From Sulfobacillus benefaciens (GTDB lineage: Bacteria; Bacillota; Sulfobacillia; Sulfobacillales; Sulfobacillaceae): DNA of 64,000 nucleotides. The notes under the pieces are model-generated. The model did no database searches. It was not told where the DNA came from and saw only the letters and a list, made by a program, of their open reading frames with translations. Both the position numbers and the translations under genes were made by a program. Shown piece after piece: positions 54,497 to 62,933 of this stretch (its first letter is position 1; each line of letters begins with the position of its first letter). The stretch lies in contig PXYW01000006.1 in the NCBI GenBank assembly GCA_003023695.1, positions 1-64,000 of the forward strand. Reading direction: 5' to 3'.

Positions 54497-55807
54497 GTGC
54501 GGATCCAAGTTGTTGGGTTGAATCACCAGACGGCCCCTCTAGAAGTGCGCGAACGAGTTAGCTTGACGCCTGACCAAGTTAGACAAGCTTATGAACAATA
54601 TGGCGAGGTGCCGGAAGTAGCGGGCGTGACGATTGTCTCCACGTGCAATCGTACCGAGTTTTATGTTGCAGGATCTATTACCTTAGGAGAAATTCTTGCC
54701 TGGTGGGAAGTGCTTACGGGTGTCGATCGCGGGGATTTTGTCGACTACCTTTATTGGTATCAGGATCAAGAGGCATACCAACATTTATTTCGTGTAGCCG
54801 CTGGTCTTGATTCCATGGTCCTAGGGGAGACACAAATTTTAGGCCAGGTGAAAGATGCTTACCGATTGGCGGATGCCTACAAAGCCGTTGGTCCGTTGCA
54901 TCGACTGTTTCATTATGCATTAAGGGTGGGAAAACGGACCCATTCGGAAACGGGTATTTCTCACAATGCATTGTCCATGGGTCATGCCGTGGTGGAACTG
55001 GCGAAAAAGGTCTTTGGCGATCTCAGACCGCTCACGGCATTTGTGGTGGGTAGCGGCGAGATGGGGACTTTGGTGGGGCGCCACTTGGCTGCCAATGGGA
55101 TTGAGCATATTATCGTGGCAAACCGTACCCGTGCCAATGCGGATCGCTTGGCCCAAGAGCTGAAAGCTACCGCGGTTGACTTTGATTTGTTGGAAGAAAA
55201 CATGAGGCAAGCAGACATTATTGTTACCGCCACTAGTGCTTCGCGTCCCGTGATCACACAGGCGATGGCTCGCCGTGCATTTAAGGGTCAAACCCAACGC
55301 TTGCGTTTCTTATTTGACTTGGCGGTGCCCCGTGATGTAGAACCTCAGGTGGCTAAGTTAGGATCGGGAATATTCTTATACGATGTGGATGACCTAAAAG
55401 GTATTGTCGAGGCGAATCGCTTACAGCGGCAGAAAGAGGCGATTAAAGTCGAACGGATAATCCGGGAGGAACAAGCAATTTTTGAAGAGGAGTTGGGCGC
55501 ATCGAACGTAGGATCAGTCATCCGTTCCCTGCGAGATAAGGCGGAGAGGATTCGGAAGGCAGAGCTCGGGAAAGCATTAAATCGACTGCCGGATTTAACC
55601 GATCGTGAACGGGCGGTGGTTGAAGACGCCACACGCTTGATGATTAATAAATTGTTGAATGACGCGATGGTGAGTATTCGCAGTTGGGGCAATGATGACG
55701 ACAAGGCGGTTTATATTGCGGCAGTGCGGGATTTGTTCCGCTTAACAGACGATGCGCCTGATACGGTTTCGCAGGCTCCGGCAGGGGAAGTTGCAACGGA
55801 AGGATAA
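54497..55807 (+). CDS. hemA: Glutamyl-tRNA reductase HemA
   Basis: A 436-aa enzyme reducing glutamyl-tRNA(Glu) to glutamate-1-semialdehyde, the committed step of C5 tetrapyrrole synthesis. GLNHQTAPLEVRERV, the catalytic Cys in STCNRTEFY, GLDSMVLGETQILGQVKDAY, the NADPH domain VVGSGEMGTLVGRHLAANG, and a C-terminal dimer helix are all present. GTG 54497 is preferred with GAGG and AGGG upstream; GTG 54488 is nine bases earlier. Opens the haem operon; hemL is not in the window. Confidence 0.94.
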   Translation: MRIQVVGLNHQTAPLEVRERVSLTPDQVRQAYEQYGEVPEVAGVTIVSTCNRTEFYVAGSITLGEILAWWEVLTGVDRGDFVDYLYWYQDQEAYQHLFRVAAGLDSMVLGETQILGQVKDAYRLADAYKAVGPLHRLFHYALRVGKRTHSETGISHNALSMGHAVVELAKKVFGDLRPLTAFVVGSGEMGTLVGRHLAANGIEHIIVANRTRANADRLAQELKATAVDFDLLEENMRQADIIVTATSASRPVITQAMARRAFKGQTQRLRFLFDLAVPRDVEPQVAKLGSGIFLYDVDDLKGIVEANRLQRQKEAIKVERIIREEQAIFEEELGASNVGSVIRSLRDKAERIRKAELGKALNRLPDLTDRERAVVEDATRLMINKLLNDAMVSIRSWGNDDDKAVYIAAVRDLFRLTDDAPDTVSQAPAGEVATEG

Positions 55808-55822
55808 AAACCGGAGGCAATC

Positions 55823-56629
55823 TTGAATCTATTTCTTTCCGTAATGACTTTTGTGGGATACCTAATGGCTTCCGTGCTGTATGTAGGCGCCCTTTATGAA
55901 GGTCGACGAGAACGTTGGGGTCGTTATGGCGTCTTAGCTGGATGGGCGGCACAGACGATATTTTTAATAACAGACGCGATTACCACACACGGGTTGCCGG
56001 TGGCAACCCTTTATGATTGGATGTCGTTTTTTGTCTGGCTTATGATTTCCCTCTTTTTAGTTATCCAACTTCGCCGTAATTATACGCACATCGGAAGCTT
56101 TTTGGTGCCCATTGTGTTTTTGCTTTGGTTAGTGAGCCAGTTTTTGGCTCATCATAATAAAGGAACCGCACTATCGGCCACCGGCGCTTGGCTAGGACTG
56201 CATATTGTGCTGGCCACCGCGAGCTATGCTGCATTTTTATTCGCTGCGGTTTTTGGCATTATGTACACTGAAAAAGAACGCGAACTCAAAAACAAGAGAG
56301 TGCGACTTTTTTATTATCAATTGCCGCCATTGGACGAAATGGATGAAGTTGGATCGCATCTTGTGATGCTGGGAGTTCCCTTATTAGCTGTGGCTCTTGT
56401 TCTCGGCGCCTACGTAGCCAAATCGGTTTCGGGATATTACTGGACCTGGACAGCTAAAGAGATTTGGTCTCTCGTTATTTGGCTAGTGTATGCAGGCTAC
56501 TTAACCTTGCGCTGGGTGGCCGGATGGCGTGGTCATCGGGCGGCGGTTTATGTGATGCTTGCGTTTCTTCTGGTCATTATCAACTTTTGGGGAATTAATA
56601 CGTTATTTCCCGGCGCAGGATATTTTTAG
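55823..56629 (+). CDS. hemX: HemX/CcsA-like membrane protein
   Basis: A 268-aa protein with about eight helices. It has the tryptophan-rich segment YYWTWTAKEIWSLVIWLVYA, which matches the WWD-type domain of cytochrome c assembly proteins (CcsA, HemX). In Bacillus HemX lies after hemA and affects HemA levels. A TTG start follows GGAGG. It lies between hemA and hemC, typical of Firmicutes. Confidence 0.88.
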   Translation: MNLFLSVMTFVGYLMASVLYVGALYEGRRERWGRYGVLAGWAAQTIFLITDAITTHGLPVATLYDWMSFFVWLMISLFLVIQLRRNYTHIGSFLVPIVFLLWLVSQFLAHHNKGTALSATGAWLGLHIVLATASYAAFLFAAVFGIMYTEKERELKNKRVRLFYYQLPPLDEMDEVGSHLVMLGVPLLAVALVLGAYVAKSVSGYYWTWTAKEIWSLVIWLVYAGYLTLRWVAGWRGHRAAVYVMLAFLLVIINFWGINTLFPGAGYF

Positions 56630-56654
56630 ACACCATGACAAGGAGACAGAGACG

Positions 56655-57557
56655 ATGATCAGGATAGGAACACGCTCTAGCGCTTTGGCTGTGGCCCAAT
56701 CCGAAGCGGTTCGGCAGGTACTGTTAAATCATGGAATCGAAGCCGAACTGGCCACCTTTGACACTAAGGGGGATCAGGTTCTTGATCGGGCATTGGACAA
56801 AATTGGTGACAAGGGGCTCTTTACCACAGAATTAGAGATGGCGCTGCGTAACCATGACATTGACATGGCAGTGCATTCCCTGAAAGATCTTCCGACACAA
56901 TTAGCGGTCGGACTTACTGTCGCGGCTTACACACTGCCTGAAGATGCCCGCGACGTTTTGATTGCCGAGCCAGGAACGACATTGGCTGGTTTACCGGCCG
57001 GGGCAGTTGTGGGTACCTCCAGTCTCAGGCGGGCAGCCTTTCTTCGTGAACAACGTCCCGACATTCAAGTGGTTCCGGTTCGCGGCAACTTGCAGACTAG
57101 GGTGGACAAATGGCGCAATCAAAAATGGGCAGGCCTAATTTTAGCAGCGGCCGGAGTACACCGTCTCCGATGGCATTCGCTAATTGCAGAATATCTGGAT
57201 CCGGAGGTGATGGTCCCCGCCCCAGGGCAAGGGGTATTGGCTGTCGAAATGGCCCAAGATCATCGAGAGCTAACGACGATCCTTAATTTGTTGAATGATC
57301 CGGAAATTGCTCCTCGAGTGGTGGCAGAACGGCAAGTCCTGGCAACATTGGCGGGAGGCTGCCAGATACCGCTGGGATCGTATGCAACCCTGTCTCAGGG
57401 AAAAATATTCCTTACAGCAAAAGTGGCTTCTCGGGATGGACAAATCATCATGACGGCTATCGGCGAAGATCTAGTGGCTAATGCGGTAGCGCTAGGCCAT
57501 CAGGTCGGCGAGGAATTACTAAGGCAAGGTGCCCATGAGCTCATTGCCGCCGGTTAG
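56655..57557 (+). CDS. hemC: Porphobilinogen deaminase HemC
   Basis: A 300-aa enzyme that links four porphobilinogens into hydroxymethylbilane. IRIGTRSSALAVAQSEAV, LGDKGLFTTELEMAL-like segment (DKGLFTTELEMAL), DMAVHSLKDLP, GTSSLRRAAFLREQRPD, VRGNLQTRVDKW, APGQGVLAVEM and the dipyrromethane cofactor Cys in LATLAGGCQIPLGSYA are all seen. ATG 56655 follows AGGAGA. Confidence 0.95.
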   Translation: MIRIGTRSSALAVAQSEAVRQVLLNHGIEAELATFDTKGDQVLDRALDKIGDKGLFTTELEMALRNHDIDMAVHSLKDLPTQLAVGLTVAAYTLPEDARDVLIAEPGTTLAGLPAGAVVGTSSLRRAAFLREQRPDIQVVPVRGNLQTRVDKWRNQKWAGLILAAAGVHRLRWHSLIAEYLDPEVMVPAPGQGVLAVEMAQDHRELTTILNLLNDPEIAPRVVAERQVLATLAGGCQIPLGSYATLSQGKIFLTAKVASRDGQIIMTAIGEDLVANAVALGHQVGEELLRQGAHELIAAG

Positions 57558-58329
57558 TACTGGAGCACTTGGTGGCCGTCACCTGCTCTGGCTTAGAGAT
57601 TCGGCGCCCATACTTCGGGCCGCCGAACGGTGTCGGAATTTGGGGGCCATGGCAACGATTGCGCCGGTTAGCGAGATTGTCGACCCCCCAGACCTTGCTT
57701 CGTTGGATCGGGCACTATCCCATTTAGACGACTATGATTGGTTGATGATCACTAGCCAGGAAGGCGTTGCGCGATTTTTTTCACGGCTGGCGACTGTGGC
57801 ACAGAAACTGCCCTCAAGCATAAAAATTGCCGCGGTCGGGGACAAGACAGCGGACGCGTTACGGGAGCATCAGGTTGCGGTTGGTGTGGTGCCGCGCCAA
57901 TTGAACCAGGAAGGGCTGATTCAAGCCTTGCAGGCAATTCCTGGATGGCAAGGATCACGGGTATTGTTACCGCTGGCAGATCGAGCCCGCTCGCAACTCG
58001 CTAAATTTTTGGAGGCGCAAGGGGCTTTAGTGGATCGAGTTGTGCTATACCAATCACGAGAGGTGGCTTTGTCAGAGTTGGTTTTGCAAAAAATTTCCTC
58101 ATCGGATTTTGATGCTATTTTTTACACTGCCCCTTCTAGCGCGGAGTTTCTGTTTAAACAGTTGGATGGGGATCAGCAACGGATCATCCAAGATACTTGG
58201 GCAATTAGCATTGGTTCCACTACGTCAGCGATGTTAAAGAAGTTGGGTATCAGGCGGATTGCCGAAGCTTCTATGCCATCCATCTCCGACCTGGTAGACA
58301 AAGCTATCCAAGTCCTGGGACCGTGTTAA
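57535..58329 (+). CDS. hemD: Uroporphyrinogen-III synthase HemD
   Basis: A 264-aa protein with weakly conserved HemD features: LDDYDWLMITSQEGVARFFS, KIAAVGDKTADALREHQVAV, LLPLADRARSQLAKFLEAQG and DAIFYTAPSSAEFLFKQLDG. HemD sequences are typically divergent, so the order hemC-hemD-hemB is the strongest support. ATG 57535 lies inside the end of hemC; a GTG at 57529 is also possible. Confidence 0.87.
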   Translation: MSSLPPVSTGALGGRHLLWLRDSAPILRAAERCRNLGAMATIAPVSEIVDPPDLASLDRALSHLDDYDWLMITSQEGVARFFSRLATVAQKLPSSIKIAAVGDKTADALREHQVAVGVVPRQLNQEGLIQALQAIPGWQGSRVLLPLADRARSQLAKFLEAQGALVDRVVLYQSREVALSELVLQKISSSDFDAIFYTAPSSAEFLFKQLDGDQQRIIQDTWAISIGSTTSAMLKKLGIRRIAEASMPSISDLVDKAIQVLGPC

Positions 58330-58355
58330 GATATGGGAGAAAGGATGGGACAACA

Positions 58356-59336
58356 ATGTATCCGATACAACGGCCGCGACGATTGCGGGTCACACCTAAT
58401 TTGCGAGCCATGGTGCGTGAAACCTCGATTGCCGTGGATCAACTGATTTACCCGGTGTTTGTGAAACCGGGAACCGATCGTCAAGATCCGGTTCATTCCA
58501 TGCCCGGAATATTTCAATGGTCAGTAGATCGATTGGTTAAACATCTGACGGAAGTATACGCCAAAGGCGTCAAAGCATTCTTGCTGTTTGGGATTCCCAG
58601 CCATAAGGACGAGGTAGGCAGTGAGGCCTACGACGAAAATGGCATTGTTCAACAAGCGTTGCGGCACCTGCGTACCGCTTTGCCTGACAGCATTTTGATT
58701 GCGGACTTATGCCTTTGTGAATATACGAGTCATGGCCATTGCGGACTTCTTACCTCTGACGGCGTGGTCGATAATGATCCGACTGTAGAGCTGTTGGCGC
58801 GCACTGCTGTGGTACAAGCGCAGGCTGGGGCGTCTATTGTTGCGCCGTCCGATATGATGGACGGAAGAGTGGGGGAGATTCGCAGGTCCCTCGATGCGGC
58901 AGGATTTTCCGACGTCAGCGTGATGTCCTATGCAGCGAAATATGCCTCAGCGTTTTATGGGCCATTTCGTGAAGCCGCAGAAAATACCCCAGCTTTTGGA
59001 GACCGGCGCAGCTATCAGATGGATGTGGGCAATCGCCGAGAAGCCCTGCGTGAAGTTCTGTTGGACGTGGACGAGGGGGCTGACATTGTCATTGTTAAGC
59101 CGGCGCTGCCATATCTCGATGTGTTGAGCGATGTCAGGCATCGGGTGTTAATACCCGTTGCCGCTTATCAGGTATCGGGAGAATACGCTATGATAAAGGC
59201 TGCAGGCCTTAATGGCTGGATTGATGAGCGGCGAGTCATCGAGGAGTCGGTGCTGTCGATTCGCCGCGCAGGGGCGGATATGATCATAACCTATTTTGCT
59301 CCAGAACTGGCGTCTTGGCTAAATTCAGACCATTAA
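58356..59336 (+). CDS. hemB: Delta-aminolevulinate dehydratase HemB
   Basis: A 326-aa enzyme that condenses two 5-aminolevulinate molecules into porphobilinogen. It has a Cys-rich metal site LCLCEYTSHGHCG (typical Zn type), the first lysine in SYAAKYASAFYGPFR, Schiff-base lysine in VKPALPYLDVL, PSDMMDGRVGEIR and YQVSGEYAMIKAA. ATG 58356 follows AAGGA. It overlaps the end of hemD only in its upstream frame. Confidence 0.95.
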   Translation: MYPIQRPRRLRVTPNLRAMVRETSIAVDQLIYPVFVKPGTDRQDPVHSMPGIFQWSVDRLVKHLTEVYAKGVKAFLLFGIPSHKDEVGSEAYDENGIVQQALRHLRTALPDSILIADLCLCEYTSHGHCGLLTSDGVVDNDPTVELLARTAVVQAQAGASIVAPSDMMDGRVGEIRRSLDAAGFSDVSVMSYAAKYASAFYGPFREAAENTPAFGDRRSYQMDVGNRREALREVLLDVDEGADIVIVKPALPYLDVLSDVRHRVLIPVAAYQVSGEYAMIKAAGLNGWIDERRVIEESVLSIRRAGADMIITYFAPELASWLNSDH

Positions 59337-59382
59337 GGGGAGTCTACCCACACTAAGAGATTATGGGGAGAGGGAGGGGCTT

Positions 59383-59562
59383 ATGGATAAACGTAAGGTT
59401 AAGCGTCCAGTGCGCAATCACGCTTTGAATTTATATGAAACCGATGCTGACGAACTATTTCACCGGCAAGGTTATTTGGTGATTGATTCCAGTTTAGGTG
59501 TGATGCGTGACGACCCTGACCCCTCGCCTGGACCGCAGGTAGCCAGCCCCATTGACAAATGA
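59383..59562 (+). CDS. 59-aa hypothetical protein between hemB and selA
   Basis: ATG 59383 follows a strong GGGAGGGG. The product is charged and soluble, with a basic start (MDKRKVKRPVRNHALNLYET), then DADELFHRQGYLVIDSSLGV and a Pro-rich C-terminus. No domain or membrane helix was recognised. Its stop lies 16 bases before selA, so it is likely cotranscribed with selA and etfBA. Confidence 0.6.
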   Translation: MDKRKVKRPVRNHALNLYETDADELFHRQGYLVIDSSLGVMRDDPDPSPGPQVASPIDK

Positions 59563-59578
59563 GGGAACGGTGTCCTAA

Positions 59579-61000
59579 ATGAACAACATAGACTCGACGG
59601 CGACCGCGTTCGATTCCATTCCTGCGGTCCATAAAATATGGCAGGAATTCTCGCATCCATGGCCAGTGCCCAAAGTATGGATTGAATGGGCTACCCGGGA
59701 TATACTGGACAACGTACGTCAAGCCGCAAAGAAAGGAACGGTGGCGCCTAACGCGGGCGCCTTGGCAAAGGCTATATTAGAACGTGCCCAAGACCTAGCC
59801 AGGCCTCATTTGCGACCGCTTTTAAATGCGACCGGTGTTATTATTCACACCAACTTGGGGAGAGCTCCGTTAGCCAATGAAATACTTGACCAAGTCAACA
59901 CGGTAGCGGCAGGGTATTCCACCTTAGAATATGATTTAGAGAGGGGAACGCGTGGTTCGCGCCATGACCACGTGTCACAGCTAGTGGAAGTACTGACCGG
60001 CGCCGAAGCGGCAATGGTGGTCAACAACAATGCGGCAGCGGTCTTGCTGGCATTGTCTGCCTTGGCTAAAGATCGGGAGGTTATTGTTTCTCGCGGCGAA
60101 CTCGTGGAAATTGGCGGGTCCTTTCGCATACCTGAGGTGATGGCGTTGTCTGGCGCCAAACTTCGAGAGGTTGGTGCAACCAACAAGACCCATCTAAGGG
60201 ATTACTCGGCTGCCATAAGTGAGAATACGGGATTGTTGCTTAAGGTGCACCAATCAAACTTTCGGGTCATTGGGTTTACCCAAGCTGTCTCGACAGCCGA
60301 GTTGGTGGCCCTAGGCCATGGCCATCGCATTCCGGTGATGGAAGATCTCGGCAGCGGCGTAGTATTCCCGTTTACGTTGGACGGTATTGAGGAACCTAGT
60401 GTCAAGGGTGTAGTCAGTACAGGGATCGATTTGGTGACATTTTCCGGAGACAAGCTTTTAGGGGGGCCGCAGGCGGGACTGGTTGCAGGGCGTCGTGAAT
60501 TGATCGACGCCATGAAGCGCTACCCTTTGGCGCGTGCAGTGCGCGTGGACAAAATGACGCTGGCGGCATTGGAAGTGGTGGTGCGATGGTATCTGGAAGG
60601 CGAAGCCGGACGTTTGCCACTATGGCGCATGATTCACATGTCCCTCGAGGAATTGGAGGTGCGGACGCAGTCGGTAGCGACGCGGCTCAGAAGCCAGTTG
60701 CCCGCCACAGTGAGTGTGGCCATCGGTGATGAAAGCAGTGAAATCGGTGGGGGATCCATGCCAGGGTGTCGATTACCCACGAAGGTGTTGCGTTTAAAGG
60801 GTGGGGCAAGAATAGAAGAGTGGGAACGGCAATTGCGGCGGTCCGATGTTCCGGTGGTGTGTCGAGTCCAGCGCGGTGAACTGATATTTGATTTGCGCAC
60901 AATTTTCCCTAGTCAAGAAACGCTATTGATTGATACCATAGTGGAGGCGTTTGGATTAATACCACAGGCTACTATTACCGAAAGGGGTTTCGAATCGTGA
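59579..61000 (+). CDS. selA: L-seryl-tRNA(Sec) selenium transferase SelA
   Basis: A 473-aa PLP enzyme that converts seryl-tRNA(Sec) to selenocysteinyl-tRNA(Sec) using selenophosphate. RPLLNATGVIIHTNLGRAPL, YSTLEYDLERGTRGSRHDHV, EAAMVVNNNAAAVLLALSAL, and the PLP lysine motif FSGDKLLGGPQAGLVAGRRE are diagnostic, with DLRTIFP near the C-terminus. Its stop overlaps the etfB GTG (GTGA). No selB, selC or selD lies in the window, so selenium use cannot be shown here; the SelA-fold relatives that act in other PLP pathways are an alternative. Confidence 0.87.
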   Translation: MNNIDSTATAFDSIPAVHKIWQEFSHPWPVPKVWIEWATRDILDNVRQAAKKGTVAPNAGALAKAILERAQDLARPHLRPLLNATGVIIHTNLGRAPLANEILDQVNTVAAGYSTLEYDLERGTRGSRHDHVSQLVEVLTGAEAAMVVNNNAAAVLLALSALAKDREVIVSRGELVEIGGSFRIPEVMALSGAKLREVGATNKTHLRDYSAAISENTGLLLKVHQSNFRVIGFTQAVSTAELVALGHGHRIPVMEDLGSGVVFPFTLDGIEEPSVKGVVSTGIDLVTFSGDKLLGGPQAGLVAGRRELIDAMKRYPLARAVRVDKMTLAALEVVVRWYLEGEAGRLPLWRMIHMSLEELEVRTQSVATRLRSQLPATVSVAIGDESSEIGGGSMPGCRLPTKVLRLKGGARIEEWERQLRRSDVPVVCRVQRGELIFDLRTIFPSQETLLIDTIVEAFGLIPQATITERGFES

Positions 61001-61764
61001 AGATTTTAGTGATGGTCAAACAAGTCCCTGACACGGCAACCAAGGTTCGGGTCCAACCTGGCAGCACCTCGATAGCAACCGAAGGCATCAAATGGGTGAT
61101 CAATCCCTATGATGAGTTTGCGATCGAAGAATCATTACGCATAAAAGAACGGCTTGGCGGCGAAGTCATTGTCGTATCAGTGGGGCCGCAACGGGTCGAA
61201 GAAGCAATCCGCCAGACCTTGGCGATGGGTGCTGATCGAGGTATTCATGTAAAAACCGATGATGTGCTCGATTCTCAAACCACCGCTGAGATTTTGGCAG
61301 CCGTTGCGCGCGCCGAGGGCTTTGACCTCATCGTGACGGGAAAACAGGCTGTTGACGATGATGCGGCGCAAGTAGGACCTTTAACTGCGGTGTTGTTGGA
61401 TGTGCCGCAAGTGACCGTCGTGCTAAAGCTAGACGTTAATGCCGACGCGCAGCGCTTGGTTGCCGAACGTGAACTCGAAGGCACCATTGAGGTAGTGGAA
61501 TTGCCTTATCCAGCGGTGGTGACCGCTCAACGCGGATTAAACGAACCTCGCTACCCCACCTTGCCAAATATCATGAAGGCTAAAAAGAAAGAAGTGCGGG
61601 TAGAGACGTTGGAAGGACTCGGAATCAAGCCGGCATTGAAAGTGCGCATAGTCGCATTGAGTGAGCCGCCAGAACGGCCAGCGGCAAAAATTTTAACGGG
61701 AGACCCTGTTGAAACGGCCCAACAACTTGTCGATCTTCTGCACAACGAAGCCAAGGTCTTATAG
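60997..61764 (+). CDS. etfB: Electron transfer flavoprotein beta subunit EtfB
   Basis: A 255-aa protein with MKILVMVKQVPDTATKVRVQ, NPYDEFAIEESLRIKERLGG, the AMGADRGIHVKTDD segment, LIVTGKQAVDDDAAQVGP and the recognition-loop region LPYPAVVTAQRGLNEPRYPTLP. EtfB binds AMP and docks to partner dehydrogenases. GTG start coupled to selA, with AAGGGG nine bases upstream. Confidence 0.94.
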   Translation: MKILVMVKQVPDTATKVRVQPGSTSIATEGIKWVINPYDEFAIEESLRIKERLGGEVIVVSVGPQRVEEAIRQTLAMGADRGIHVKTDDVLDSQTTAEILAAVARAEGFDLIVTGKQAVDDDAAQVGPLTAVLLDVPQVTVVLKLDVNADAQRLVAERELEGTIEVVELPYPAVVTAQRGLNEPRYPTLPNIMKAKKKEVRVETLEGLGIKPALKVRIVALSEPPERPAAKILTGDPVETAQQLVDLLHNEAKVL

Positions 61765-61781
61765 CTTAGGAGGAGCTCATC

Positions 61782-62759
61782 ATGGCTAACAAAATTTTGG
61801 TGGTATTAGAGCAACACGAAGGGAAAGTGCGCCGGATTGCTTTGGAAATGTTATCCCTGGCGCAAAAACTTAGTGCCGGCAATGTGGTAGCGCTGACGTT
61901 TGGCTCGCAATCTGGGGAAACTCAGGAGATTTTGGCGCGTTATGGAGCAGATCAGATTGTGGCACTGAAAGAAGCGGCATTTGACCAATATAGTTCCGAT
62001 GGTTTTGCGGATGCGGTCAAACAGGTGGTAAACGCCGTGGGATCCGACGTGTTGTTTTTTCCGGCTACAGCTTGGGGTAAAGACTTGGCTCCTCGAACAG
62101 CGGGATTGTTGGGGGCGGGGCTCGCCACCGACTGCACTGCGATCGAGGCGGGGCAAGACGGCCGCTTAGTGGCCACTAGACCGATCTATGCAGGCAAGGC
62201 GATAGCCACTGTGGTTATTGACAGCCCAATTCAAATGTTTTCCCTGCGGCCCAACATCCAACCTGTAGTAGAGACCAATCGTGCTGGCCAACTGGAAGAC
62301 GTCGTGGTGACGACTCATTCCGAAGCGTGGCGGGCAAAGGTGACGGCAGTTCGTGCCCAAGGAGGAGAAACCTTGGAACTCACGGAGGCGGAGATTATCG
62401 TATCCGGCGGCCGTGGCATGAAAGGTCCCGAGAACTTTAAACTACTGGACGCGTTGGCGATGGAACTCGGGGCGGCGGTGGGATCGTCTCGGCCAGTGGC
62501 TGACGAAGGATGGGTGCCCCACTCATACCACATTGGCCAAACCGGGAAAGTTGTGAGCCCCAATGTCTATTTTGCCATTGGGATCTCCGGAGCCATTCAG
62601 CATTTGGCTGGTATATCGGGCTCTAAGTATATCGTGGCTATCAATAGCGATCCTGAGGCACCGATTTTTAAGGCGGCTAATTACGGGATCGTCGGGAATC
62701 TGTTTGAAGTGGTACCGGCAGTCACCGAAGCGGTTCGTAAGCTAAAAGCTGAACAATAA
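61782..62759 (+). CDS. etfA: Electron transfer flavoprotein alpha subunit EtfA
   Basis: A 325-aa protein with the FAD-binding C-terminal domain GAAVGSSRPVADEGWVPHSY, HIGQTGKVVSPNVYFAIGIS, GAIQHLAGISGSKYIVAINS and DPEAPIFKAANYGIVGNLFE. With EtfB it carries electrons from acyl-CoA or other dehydrogenases to a membrane oxidoreductase. The window also encodes a FadF/EtfD-like candidate at 41374. AGGAGG precedes the ATG. Confidence 0.95.
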   Translation: MANKILVVLEQHEGKVRRIALEMLSLAQKLSAGNVVALTFGSQSGETQEILARYGADQIVALKEAAFDQYSSDGFADAVKQVVNAVGSDVLFFPATAWGKDLAPRTAGLLGAGLATDCTAIEAGQDGRLVATRPIYAGKAIATVVIDSPIQMFSLRPNIQPVVETNRAGQLEDVVVTTHSEAWRAKVTAVRAQGGETLELTEAEIIVSGGRGMKGPENFKLLDALAMELGAAVGSSRPVADEGWVPHSYHIGQTGKVVSPNVYFAIGISGAIQHLAGISGSKYIVAINSDPEAPIFKAANYGIVGNLFEVVPAVTEAVRKLKAEQ

Positions 62760-62779
62760 ACGAAGGCAAATCGTAACCT

Positions 62780-62815
62780 AACACTCAGGGCAAACGTCCT
62801 GGGTGTTTTCTTTTC
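62780..62815 (+). terminator. Terminator after etfA
   Basis: AACACTCAGG and CCTGGGTGTT form a 10-bp stem (one G-T pair) with an 8-nt loop, followed by TTTTCTTTT. Confidence 0.8.
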
Positions 62816-62854
62816 TAAAACCATAAAAACGAAACAAAATCAAAAGATAATATG

Positions 62855-62884
62855 TTGAAAATGGAAACATATTTATATTATAAT
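62855..62884 (+). promoter_or_regulatory. Promoter of the solute-binding protein gene
   Basis: TTGAAA (62855-62860) and TATAAT (62879-62884) with 18 bases between, in a strikingly AT-rich stretch compared with the rest of the window. The GTG start is 50 bases past the -10 box. Confidence 0.6.
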
Positions 62885-62933
62885 CGAAATAATCCAGAAA
62901 ACTCTGGGTTAAAACATTTTAGGGGTGGGACAG

